Assembly: GCA_944385455.1 (NCBI GenBank)
Contig: CALWXI010000184.1
Span: 1 to 10,134 of the forward strand
Direction: 5' to 3'
Source of the DNA: an uncultured Oscillospiraceae bacterium
GTDB taxonomy: Bacteria > Bacillota > Clostridia > Oscillospirales > Oscillospiraceae
DNA length: 10,134 nucleotides
A model generated the notes under the pieces. It searched no databases, was not told the origin of the DNA, and saw nothing but the letters and a program-made list of their open reading frames with translations. How positions within the stretch are numbered: the first letter of the stretch is position 1; every line of letters begins with the position of its first letter. The position numbers were made by a program, and so were the translations under genes. Below, in pieces: positions 1 through 6,483 of the stretch.

Positions 1-124
1 TTATGATTCCGCGGCCCTGGCTCCGGTGGCGGAGCGCATCGCCGACTTTGCCCGCCGGGAGGGCCTGGAGGCCCACGCCCGCTCCGTGCTGATCCGTCAA
101 ACTTCTCAGGAGGTGTCCCCATGA
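1..124 (+). CDS. hisD: Histidinol dehydrogenase, C-terminal end only
   Basis: This is the last 40 codons of a gene that enters from the left edge, read from base 2 to the TGA at 122-124. The visible residues include APVAERIADFARREGLEAHA followed by RSVLIR. This matches the usual C-terminal tail of HisD, whose EGLxAHAxSVxxR segment contributes to the substrate and metal site of the dimer partner. HisD oxidises L-histidinol to L-histidine in two NAD-dependent steps, the last of the pathway. Its stop overlaps the start of the next gene in an ATGA, so hisD and hisC are translationally coupled. The identity rests on a short tail plus the his-operon context, but both agree. Confidence 0.85.
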   Translation, partial: YDSAALAPVAERIADFARREGLEAHARSVLIRQTSQEVSP

Positions 125-1182
125 GCCGTTTTCTCTCTCCCCGGGCCGCCGCCCTGGCGCCCTATACTCCCGGTGAGCAGCCCCAGGACCAGGCCTACAT
201 CAAGCTCAACACCAACGAAAGCCCCTTCCCCCCCTCCCCCAAGGTGCTCCAGGCCGTCTCCCGGGCAGAGATCCGGAAACTGAATCTCTACTCCGATCCC
301 ACCTGCGGCCGTCTCAACGCTGCCCTGGCCGCCCGGTACGGGCTCCAGCCGGAAAACGTCCTCTCCGCCAACGGCTCCGATGAGATCCTGGCCTTTGCCT
401 TCTGCGCCTTCTGCGGAAAGGGCGCGGCCTACGCCGACATCACCTACGGCTTTTATAAGGCCCAGAGTGCCCTCTTCGGCGTGGACACCACCATCGTGCC
501 CCTGCGGGAGGATTTCACCCTGCATGTGGACGACTACATGGACTTCCCCGGCACCATCATCATCGCCAATCCCAACGCCCCCACCGGCATGGCCGTGCCC
601 CGCTCCGAGATCCAGCGGTTGCTGGACGCCGACCCGGACCGGCTGGTGATCGTGGACGAGGCGTACGTGGACTTCGGCGCGGAGAGCTGTGTGCCCATGA
701 TCTACCGGTATGACAACCTTCTGGTGGTGCAGACCATGTCCAAGTCCCGGTCCCTGGCCGGCGGCCGGGTGGGCTATGCCCTGGGCGCGCCGGAGCTCAT
801 CGCGGACCTCAGCCGGGTGAAGTACAGCTTCAACCCCTACAATGTCAATCGCCTCTCCCTGGCCGCAGGCGCCGCCGCCGTGGAGGACGAGGTCTACTTC
901 CAGGCCTGCTGCGCCTCCATCTGCCGTACCCGGGCCTGGACCGCCGGAGAGCTGGAATCCCTGGGCTGCACGGTGCTGCCCTCCCAGGCCAACTTCCTCT
1001 TCGTCCGCTGCCCGGGTCTCTCCGGCGGGGCGGTCTACCGGACGCTGCGGGAAAACGGCATCCTGGTACGCTGGTTTGACAGCCCCCGTATCCGGGATTT
1101 CGTCCGCATCACCATCGGCGACCAGGAGCAGATGCAGTCCCTGGTGGACCAGTTGGCGCAGATGCTGGACGCAAACGCATGA
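121..1182 (+). CDS. hisC: Histidinol-phosphate aminotransferase
   Basis: This is a 353-residue PLP-dependent class I/II aminotransferase of normal HisC length. It makes L-histidinol phosphate from imidazole-acetol phosphate with glutamate as amino donor, in the cytoplasm. Visible landmarks are LNTNESPFPPSP near residue 29, the ANGSDE cofactor-phosphate region near 83, NPNAPTG with Asn150, VDEAYVDF with Asp179 (pyridine nitrogen) and Tyr182, and SKSRSLAGGRVGY with the Schiff-base Lys208. The C-terminal VRITIGDQEQM segment carries the substrate-carboxylate arginine typical of the fold. The start is fixed by AGGAGGT at 108-114, six bases before ATG 121, and that start overlaps the hisD stop. The position between hisD and hisB makes the HisC assignment firm over other aspartate-aminotransferase-like enzymes. 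Confidence 0.96.
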   Translation: MSRFLSPRAAALAPYTPGEQPQDQAYIKLNTNESPFPPSPKVLQAVSRAEIRKLNLYSDPTCGRLNAALAARYGLQPENVLSANGSDEILAFAFCAFCGKGAAYADITYGFYKAQSALFGVDTTIVPLREDFTLHVDDYMDFPGTIIIANPNAPTGMAVPRSEIQRLLDADPDRLVIVDEAYVDFGAESCVPMIYRYDNLLVVQTMSKSRSLAGGRVGYALGAPELIADLSRVKYSFNPYNVNRLSLAAGAAAVEDEVYFQACCASICRTRAWTAGELESLGCTVLPSQANFLFVRCPGLSGGAVYRTLRENGILVRWFDSPRIRDFVRITIGDQEQMQSLVDQLAQMLDANA

Positions 1183-1196
1183 AAGGAGGCGACGCC

Positions 1197-1784
1197 ATGC
1201 GCACCGCACACATCCAACGCGATACCCGGGAGACGCGGATCTCCCTGGACCTCTGCCTGGACGGCACCGGCAAGTCCGACATCCGCACCGGCTGCGGCTT
1301 CCTGGATCACATGCTGGAGCTTTTTGCCCGCCACGGCGACTTCGACCTCACCGTCAATTGCCAGGGCGACACCCAGGTGGACGACCACCACAGCGTGGAG
1401 GACATCGGCATCTGCCTGGGGCAGGCCTTTACCGACGCCCTGGGGGACAAGCGGGGCATCCGCCGCTACGGCCAGTTCCTGCTGCCCATGGACGAGACCC
1501 TGGTGCTGTGCGCCTGCGACCTCAGCGGCCGTGACTACCTCGGCTGGAGCGTGGACCTGCCCGCTGCCAAGGTGGGCTCCTTCGACACGGAGCTGGCCAA
1601 GGAGTTCTGGCTGGGCTTCGTGCGCCGCTGCCCCGCCTCCGTCCACTTCCGTGAGCTCTCCGGCGAAAACACCCACCACATCCTGGAGGCGGTGTTCAAG
1701 GGGGCGGGCCGGATGCTGAAGGAGGCCGTCTCCCCTGACGAAAAACACCTTCAGGACATCCCCAGCACCAAGGGCGTGCTGTGA
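1197..1784 (+). CDS. hisB: Imidazoleglycerol-phosphate dehydratase (monofunctional)
   Basis: This 195-residue protein is the dehydratase form of HisB. It converts imidazole glycerol phosphate to imidazole-acetol phosphate using a manganese centre. Family metal-ligand motifs are visible in both halves of the duplicated fold: DHMLELFARHGDFDL with His38 and His46, DDHHSVEDIG with Asp62 to Asp69, and SGENTHHILEAVFKGAGRML with His160 and His161. There is no fused HAD phosphatase domain as in enterobacterial HisB, so histidinol-phosphate phosphatase must come from another gene (see the PHP gene at 4557). An upstream ATG at 1179 would overlap hisC but lies within the ribosome-binding region. AAAGGAGG at 1182-1189, seven bases before ATG 1197, supports the shorter start, which also gives the usual family length. 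Confidence 0.96.
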   Translation: MRTAHIQRDTRETRISLDLCLDGTGKSDIRTGCGFLDHMLELFARHGDFDLTVNCQGDTQVDDHHSVEDIGICLGQAFTDALGDKRGIRRYGQFLLPMDETLVLCACDLSGRDYLGWSVDLPAAKVGSFDTELAKEFWLGFVRRCPASVHFRELSGENTHHILEAVFKGAGRMLKEAVSPDEKHLQDIPSTKGVL

Positions 1785-1797
1785 CGGAGGTGGATAC

Positions 1798-2409
1798 ATG
1801 ATCGCCATCGTGGATTACGGCGTGGGGAACCTCTTTTCCCTGCGCTCCAGTCTCCAGGCCCTGGGCCTGGAGGCGGAGGTCACCGGCGCGGCGGACCGTA
1901 TCCGCGCCGCGGACCGCATCATTCTCCCGGGCGTGGGCGCCTTCGGCGACGCCCGGGAGAAGCTGGACGAAACGGGTCTTGTCCCCGTGCTGCTGGAAGA
2001 GGCGGAGAAAAAGCCGCTGCTTGGCATCTGCCTGGGGATGCAGCTGCTCTTTGACCGGAGCTTTGAGTACGGGGAGCATCCCGGGCTGGGGCTGGTACCC
2101 GGCGAGGTGGCCGCCCTCCGGGAGGACCTCACCGATCCGGCGCTGAAGGTCCCCCATATGGGCTGGAACAGCCTGGAGATCCGCCGGGACGATCCCCTCT
2201 TCCGGTATGTGAACAACGGGGAATACGTTTACTACGTCCACAGCTTCTACGCCCGCCGGTGCGGCGAGAGCACACTGGCCTCCTCCCGCTACGGAAACGT
2301 GGATGTCACCGGAGTGGTGCGCAGCGGCAATGTCTACGGCACTCAGTTTCACCCGGAAAAGTCGGGCAGCACGGGACTGCGGCTGCTGAAGGCCTTCGGC
2401 GAGCTGTGA
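1798..2409 (+). CDS. hisH: IGP synthase, glutamine amidotransferase subunit
   Basis: This 203-residue class I (triad) glutamine amidotransferase hydrolyses glutamine and channels ammonia to HisF for imidazole ring closure. The N-terminus IAIVDYGVGNLFSLRSSLQA is characteristic of HisH. The nucleophile is Cys78 in LLGICLGMQLLF, and the other triad members are His185 and Glu187 in GTQFHPEKSG near the C-terminus. MGWNSLEI and YVYYVHSFYA are further HisH-specific stretches. GGAGG at 1786-1790 lies seven bases upstream of the ATG, and the gene begins 13 bases after hisB. The partner hisF lies one gene downstream, with hisA between them, which is a common order. Confidence 0.96.
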   Translation: MIAIVDYGVGNLFSLRSSLQALGLEAEVTGAADRIRAADRIILPGVGAFGDAREKLDETGLVPVLLEEAEKKPLLGICLGMQLLFDRSFEYGEHPGLGLVPGEVAALREDLTDPALKVPHMGWNSLEIRRDDPLFRYVNNGEYVYYVHSFYARRCGESTLASSRYGNVDVTGVVRSGNVYGTQFHPEKSGSTGLRLLKAFGEL

Positions 2410-2435
2410 CGGCGCATGAAAAAGGAGTGATTCCC

Positions 2436-3155
2436 ATGGAAATTTTCCCTGCCATCGACCTGCGGGGCGGACAGGTGGTCCGGCTCTATCAGGGCGATTA
2501 CGACCGGGAGACGGTCTATGACGCGGACCCCTGCGCCGTGGCACGGCGCTTCCGGGACGCGGGCGCCCGGTTCCTCCATGTGGTGGACCTGGACGGCGCC
2601 AAGGACGGCACCCTAGCCAATTTCGACACCATTGCCGCCATCGCCCGCCAGGGGGGCCTCTCCATTGAAGTCGGCGGCGGCATCCGCACCGAGGAGCGCA
2701 TCCGCCGCTACCTGGATCTGGGGGTGGACCGCTGCATCCTGGGCACCATCGCGGTGCGGGACTTCGAGTTCACCCGGCGCATGGGGGAAGCCTATGGTCC
2801 CAAGGTGGCGGTGGGCGTGGACGCCCGGAACGGTTTTGTCGCCGTCAACGGCTGGAAGGAGCTCTCCGCGGAGCGGGGCGTGGACTTCTGCCGCCGCCTG
2901 CACCAGGCCGGCATCCGGCGGATCATCTACACCGACATCAGCCGGGATGGCGCGGAGCGCGGCACCAATCTGGACCTCTACCGGGAACTCATGACCATCG
3001 GCGGTCTGGAGATCACCGCCTCCGGCGGCGTCAGCTCCCTGGAAGAACTCCGGGCGCTGCGTGACATGGGCGTCCGGGCCGCTATCCTGGGCAAAGCCCT
3101 CTACACCGGCCGGCTGGATCTGGCCGCTGTCATCCGGGAGGTGGGCGCATGCTAG
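2436..3155 (+). CDS. hisA: ProFAR isomerase (phosphoribosylformimino-AICAR-P isomerase)
   Basis: This 239-residue TIM-barrel enzyme catalyses the Amadori rearrangement of ProFAR to PRFAR in the histidine pathway. The start MEIFPAIDLRGGQVVRLYQG places catalytic Asp8 in strand 1. The second catalytic aspartate is Asp129 in VGVDARNGFVAVNGW. The phosphate-binding half-barrel motifs GGGIRT, YTDISRDG and ASGGVSSLEEL are all present, reflecting the internal duplication shared with HisF. The open frame runs upstream to 2259 inside hisH, but AAAAAGGAG ending at 2427 and the canonical N-terminus fix the start at ATG 2436. The last codons overlap hisF by seven bases. Confidence 0.96.
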   Translation: MEIFPAIDLRGGQVVRLYQGDYDRETVYDADPCAVARRFRDAGARFLHVVDLDGAKDGTLANFDTIAAIARQGGLSIEVGGGIRTEERIRRYLDLGVDRCILGTIAVRDFEFTRRMGEAYGPKVAVGVDARNGFVAVNGWKELSAERGVDFCRRLHQAGIRRIIYTDISRDGAERGTNLDLYRELMTIGGLEITASGGVSSLEELRALRDMGVRAAILGKALYTGRLDLAAVIREVGAC

Positions 3156-3904
3156 CCAAGCGGATCATCCCCTGCCTGGACATCCGGGACGGCCGGGTGG
3201 TGAAGGGCACCAATTTTCAGAGTCTGCGGGACATGGCGGATCCGGTGGACATGGCCCGATTCTACAATGAATCCGGCGCTGACGAGCTGGTCTTCTACGA
3301 CATCACCGCCTCCGCCGAGGGCCGGGGACTCTTTACGGACATTCTCCGCCGGGTGGCCTCGGAGATCTTCATCCCCCTGACCGTGGGCGGCGGCATCCGC
3401 ACCCTGGACGATTTTGACCGGGTGCTCAAGTGCGGTGCCGACAAGGTCAGCGTCAACTCCGGCGCCATCGCGGATCCCTCCATCATCAGCGCGGCGGCCA
3501 AAAAGTACGGCGACCAGTGCGTGGTGCTGTCTATGGACGTCAAGCGGGTAAACGGGCAGTTCCGCCTCTTTGCCAAGGGCGGCCGGGAGGACACCGGCAT
3601 CGACGCCATGGAGTGGGCCGTCCGGGGCGTGGGTGACGGCGCGGGCGAGATCGTCCTCAACTCCATCGACACCGACGGCGTCAAGGGCGGCTTTGATTTG
3701 GAAATGCTGGATGCCCTGGCCGCCAGGGTCAGCGTGCCCATCATCGCCAGCGGCGGCGCCGGAACCATGGAGGACTTCGCGGCACTCTTCACCCACCCCG
3801 GCATCGACGCGGGGCTGGCGGCCTCCATTTTCCACACCCGGCAGGTGGACATCCAAGACCTGAAGCGCTTCCTCCGCGCCCGTGGCGTGGAGATGCGCCT
3901 GTGA
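3149..3904 (+). CDS. hisF: IGP synthase, cyclase subunit
   Basis: This 251-residue TIM-barrel protein is the synthase half of imidazole glycerol phosphate synthase. It uses ammonia from HisH to cyclise PRFAR into IGP and the purine precursor AICAR. MLAKRIIPCLDIRDGRVVKG places catalytic Asp11 in strand 1, and LSMDVKRVNGQF places catalytic Asp130 in strand 5. VGGGIRTLDDF, SVNSGAI and ASGGAGTMEDF are the phosphate-site and loop motifs expected of HisF. GGGAGGT at 3136-3142, inside the end of hisA, serves the overlapping ATG at 3149. The protein ends with the typical LKRFLRARGVEMRL tail. The usual AVDAKR-type motif reads SMDVKR here, a conservative variant that keeps the aspartate. Confidence 0.96.
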   Translation: MLAKRIIPCLDIRDGRVVKGTNFQSLRDMADPVDMARFYNESGADELVFYDITASAEGRGLFTDILRRVASEIFIPLTVGGGIRTLDDFDRVLKCGADKVSVNSGAIADPSIISAAAKKYGDQCVVLSMDVKRVNGQFRLFAKGGREDTGIDAMEWAVRGVGDGAGEIVLNSIDTDGVKGGFDLEMLDALAARVSVPIIASGGAGTMEDFAALFTHPGIDAGLAASIFHTRQVDIQDLKRFLRARGVEMRL

Positions 3905-3924
3905 TGCAAAAGGAGCAAACCGAT

Positions 3925-4560
3925 ATGGAACTGAAATTTGACGAAAAGGGTCTGATCCCCGCCATTGTCCAGGATCACTACACGAAAGAGGTGCTGACCC
4001 TGGCCTACATGAACGCCGAGAGCCTGGCCATCACCATCGACGAGCAGCGCACCTGCTTCTGGAGCCGCAGCCGTCAGGAGCTCTGGCGCAAGGGCGACAC
4101 CTCCGGCAGTGTGCAGCATGTGGTGTCCATCACCGCCGACTGCGACGGCGACGCATTGGTGGTGGAGGTGGTGAAGGACGGCCCCGCCTGTCACACCGGC
4201 GCCGAGAGCTGCTTTTTCAATGAGATCTACCTCTCCCCCGAGCTCAAGCAGTTCAGCTACGAGGGCCTCTACCATCTCATCCAGGGCCGCAAAACCGACC
4301 CCAAGGAGGGCAGCTACACCACCTACCTCTTTGAAAAGGGCCTGGACAAAATCCTCAAGAAGGTGGGTGAGGAGTGCACCGAAGTCATCATCGGCGGCCG
4401 CAAGGAGGACAAGGCGGAGACGATCTACGAGATCGCGGACCTCACCTACCACGTGATGGTGCTGATGGTACAGATGGGCATTTCCGTGGAGGACATCACC
4501 CGGGAGCTGGAAAAGCGCCACGTGGTGGACCATAAGGTCAAGCAGGAGCGGATGCAATGA
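3925..4560 (+). CDS. hisI: Bifunctional PR-AMP cyclohydrolase / PR-ATP pyrophosphatase
   Basis: This 211-residue fusion (HisIE) carries out steps two and three of histidine synthesis. Residues 1 to about 110 are the zinc-dependent cyclohydrolase: FWSRSRQELWRKGDTSG, then DCDGDALVVEV with Asp72, Cys73, Asp74 and Asp76, then ACHTGAESCF with Cys89, His90 and Cys96. Residues from about 113 onward are the all-helical HisE pyrophosphohydrolase: LYHLIQGRKTDPKEGSYTT followed by KKVGEECTEVIIGG, whose acidic EExxE pattern binds magnesium. Earlier in-frame starts exist at GTG 3901 and ATG 3904, but AAAAGGAG at 3908-3915 sits nine bases before ATG 3925, which gives the standard HisI N-terminus. The stop overlaps the next start as ATGA. 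Confidence 0.95.
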   Translation: MELKFDEKGLIPAIVQDHYTKEVLTLAYMNAESLAITIDEQRTCFWSRSRQELWRKGDTSGSVQHVVSITADCDGDALVVEVVKDGPACHTGAESCFFNEIYLSPELKQFSYEGLYHLIQGRKTDPKEGSYTTYLFEKGLDKILKKVGEECTEVIIGGRKEDKAETIYEIADLTYHVMVLMVQMGISVEDITRELEKRHVVDHKVKQERMQ

Positions 4561-5375
4561 CCCCCCGCTGCTGCGCCGTCCACGTCCATACCACCCTCTG
4601 CGACGGCAGGGACACTCCGGAGGCCATGGCCGCCGCGGCCTTTGCCGCCGGAGTACGGCACCTGGGCTTTTCCTGCCACAGCCACACCCCCATCCCCGAC
4701 GACCAGGGCGCGGTGCTGCCGGCGGATATGACAGAGTACCGCAGCCGGGTCCTGGCCCTGCGCGAGGCATACGCCGGGCGGATGGAGGTGCTGCTGGGCC
4801 TGGAGTGGGACAGTCAGTCCGACGTGTCCCCGGCGGGCTTCGACTACTGGATCGGCAGCGTCCACTATCAGTCCGGCGGCGGGAAGTTTTATGCCGCCGA
4901 CTGGGGCGAGGCGCAATTTGCCGCCTGCCGGGACGAGCTCCACGGCGGCGACGCCCTGGCGGTGACGGAAGGGTACTTTGCCCAGGTAGCCGCTGTGGCC
5001 GCCCGGCGTCCCACCATCCTGGGGCACCTGGACCTCATCACAAAACACAACGCCGGAGGACGTCTCTTTGACGAGTCCGCCCCCCGCTACCGTGACGCCG
5101 CTCTGGCGGCCCTCCACGCCGCCGACCCCGCCGCCACACTGCTGGAGATCAATACCGGCGGCGTGGCCCGAGGCTACCGCGCCGTCCCCTACCCGGCGCT
5201 GTTTCTCCTGCGGGAGTGGCGCGCCATGGGCGGACGGGTGATCCTCACCTCCGACGCCCACAGCGCCGATGCCATCGTCTTTGGCTACGACCAGGCCGCA
5301 GAGCTGGCCCGGGCGGCGGGCTTTTCCCACTCCGCGGTCCTGACGGCGGCGGGAACGGCGCACTGTTCCCTTTGA
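4557..5375 (+). CDS. hisK: PHP-family histidinol-phosphate phosphatase
   Basis: This 272-residue PHP-domain metallohydrolase is the HisK/HisJ type, unrelated to the HAD phosphatase fused to enterobacterial HisB. It would dephosphorylate L-histidinol phosphate, filling the step that the monofunctional HisB here cannot. The metal-ligand set is complete: His9 and His11 in HVHTTLCDG, His41 in SCHSH, Glu83 in LGLEWD, His103 in IGSVHY, His157 and Asp159 in LGHLDLITKHN, and Asp233 and His235 in TSDAH. The ATG at 4557 overlaps the hisIE stop, with AGGAG at 4544-4548. PHP proteins also include polymerase-associated and other phosphoesterases, but the length, the SVHY and GHLDL motifs, and the his-operon location favour histidinol phosphatase. 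Confidence 0.92.
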   Translation: MTPRCCAVHVHTTLCDGRDTPEAMAAAAFAAGVRHLGFSCHSHTPIPDDQGAVLPADMTEYRSRVLALREAYAGRMEVLLGLEWDSQSDVSPAGFDYWIGSVHYQSGGGKFYAADWGEAQFAACRDELHGGDALAVTEGYFAQVAAVAARRPTILGHLDLITKHNAGGRLFDESAPRYRDAALAALHAADPAATLLEINTGGVARGYRAVPYPALFLLREWRAMGGRVILTSDAHSADAIVFGYDQAAELARAAGFSHSAVLTAAGTAHCSL

Positions 5376-5386
5376 AAGGAGTTTTC

Positions 5387-6052
5387 ATGTATTCCACCGT
5401 GATCTTTGACCTGGACGGTACACTGCTCAACACCATCGCAGATCTCACTGCGGCGGGAAACCGGGTGTGCCGGGCCCACGGCTGGCCGGAGTTCTCCACA
5501 GAAGAATTTCAAGCCATGGTGGGGCACGGCATCCCCAATCTGGTGTCCCGCTTCTCTCCGGAGGAAGCCCGGACCCCGGAGCGGCTGGAGCGGACTCTGG
5601 CGGAGTTTTCCGCAGACTACGATGACTGCTGTATGGATGCCACCGTCCCCTATCCCGGCATTCCGGAACTGCTTGCCCGCCTCCGGACGGCAGGCATTCA
5701 AATGGCGGTGTACTCCAACAAGGCCGACGCATTCAGCCAGCGTCTCATCGCCCACTACTTCCCCGGCGTGTTCGATCTGGTCCAGGGGAAGGCGGAGGGC
5801 ATCCCCGTCAAACCTGATCCCACCGGGATCCGCCTGATTCTGGCCCGGCTCTCCGCCCGGGCGGAGGAGACGCTGGTGGTGGGCGACAGCAGCGTGGACA
5901 TCCGTACCGGCCAGAATGCCGGAGCGGACACCTGCGGCGTCACATGGGGCTTCCGGTCCCGGGCATCTTTGGAGGAGGCGGGCGCCGCCCGCCTGGCGGA
6001 CACCCCGGAGCAGCTGGAGGCCGTGATTCTGGGAGGCGGGCCATGCAGATGA
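5387..6052 (+). CDS. HAD-superfamily hydrolase, phosphoglycolate phosphatase type
   Basis: This 221-residue protein is a subfamily IA HAD phosphatase resembling Gph/PGPase. The nucleophile and acid/base pair are Asp8 and Asp10 in VIFDLDGTLLNT. Motif II is Ser110 in VYSNK, motif III is Lys142 in PVKPDP, and motif IV is VVGDSSVD with Asp167 and Asp171. The helical cap between residues 15 and 85 contains MVGHGIPNLV, typical of the phosphoglycolate phosphatase group. The start is supported by AAAGGAG at 5375-5381, five bases before ATG 5387; the frame is open upstream, but that part lies inside hisK. The gene follows hisK by 11 bases and is surely co-transcribed. The true substrate cannot be read from sequence: phosphoglycolate, a general phosphometabolite, or a backup histidinol-phosphate activity are all possible. 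Confidence 0.88.
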   Translation: MYSTVIFDLDGTLLNTIADLTAAGNRVCRAHGWPEFSTEEFQAMVGHGIPNLVSRFSPEEARTPERLERTLAEFSADYDDCCMDATVPYPGIPELLARLRTAGIQMAVYSNKADAFSQRLIAHYFPGVFDLVQGKAEGIPVKPDPTGIRLILARLSARAEETLVVGDSSVDIRTGQNAGADTCGVTWGFRSRASLEEAGAARLADTPEQLEAVILGGGPCR

Positions 6053-6423
6053 CCATTGACGAGGTGACCGACTTTCTGGACGAAACGGCGGAGCAGTTTC
6101 CCCCGGCGCTCTTCGACGAGCTCAACGGCGGCATCAACCTCCTGGAGGATACGGTGCCGGATCCGGCCTTTCCGGAGGGGGAAATGTTCATTCTGGGAGA
6201 GTACTGCAACGACATGATGGGCCGGTACATCAACCTCTACTACGGCTCCTTTGCCGCCCTGGCCGAGCAGGAGAACTGGGACCGTGCCACCTGGGAAGCC
6301 GAACTGCGGACGACCCTCTCCCATGAGCTCACTCACCATATGGAGCAGCGCAGCGGCCTCCACGCCCTGGATGACCGGGACGCGGAGGAGCTGGCCCAGT
6401 GGCGGGAGGAATTCGGCCTTTAA
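6043..6423 (+). CDS. Small HExxH zincin-like metallopeptidase family protein
   Basis: This 126-residue acidic protein has a zinc-protease signature near its C-terminus: LSHELTHHMEQRSGL, with His94, Glu95 and His98 as HExxH and an adjacent His99. The short length, the N-terminal pattern MTIDEVTDFLDETAEQFPP, the central INLYYGSFAAL strand and the downstream acidic DDRDAEEL helix resemble the Zincin_1 family (PF06262) of small possible metallopeptidases of unknown role. I see no signal peptide or membrane segment, so it is probably cytoplasmic. ATG 6043 lies six bases after GGGAGG at 6031-6036 and overlaps the HAD gene by 10 bases, so the two are coupled. It is the last gene before the terminator. 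Proteolytic activity is inferred from the motif only. Confidence 0.8.
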   Translation: MQMTIDEVTDFLDETAEQFPPALFDELNGGINLLEDTVPDPAFPEGEMFILGEYCNDMMGRYINLYYGSFAALAEQENWDRATWEAELRTTLSHELTHHMEQRSGLHALDDRDAEELAQWREEFGL

Positions 6424-6432
6424 ATGCACACA

Positions 6433-6467
6433 GAGCCCCCGGCGTGGTTTTTCCACGCCGGGGGCTC
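6433..6467. terminator. Hairpin terminator between converging operons
   Basis: A perfect 15-bp inverted repeat (6433-6447 pairs with 6453-6467, GAGCCCCCGGCGTGG and its complement) encloses a five-base TTTTT loop. It starts nine bases after the zincin stop, and on the other strand it lies 16 bases beyond the CoA-transferase stop, so it can serve both converging genes. Neither side has a proper run of Us after the stem (GTTCCT on the plus strand, TGTGTG on the minus strand). It may therefore work as a transcript-end barrier rather than a textbook intrinsic terminator. Confidence 0.8.
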
Positions 6468-6483
6468 GTTCCTGCGGCCGGTC

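Noticed and set aside
568..588. NPNAPTG in HisC instead of the textbook NPNNPTG.
   Set aside because: The cofactor-contacting asparagine and the rest of the motif are kept. A single conservative change at this position is not notable.
2259..2435. Extended N-terminus for hisA starting inside hisH.
   Set aside because: The extension has no HisA similarity. A strong ribosome-binding site and the canonical MEIFPAIDLRGG start lie at 2436.
3901..3924. Earlier GTG or ATG starts for hisIE overlapping the hisF stop.
   Set aside because: The AAAAGGAG serving the gene lies within this stretch, so initiation at ATG 3925 fits better and gives the standard HisI N-terminus.
3295..4770. A 491-codon open frame on the minus strand across hisF and hisIE.
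   Set aside because: It is antisense to two clearly identified his genes. Its translation is low-complexity and matches no family I recognise, as expected for the shadow of GC-rich coding DNA.
4446..5363. A 305-codon minus-strand open frame opposite hisK.
   Set aside because: It is antisense to a gene with a complete PHP metal-ligand set, and has no recognisable motif and no supporting context.
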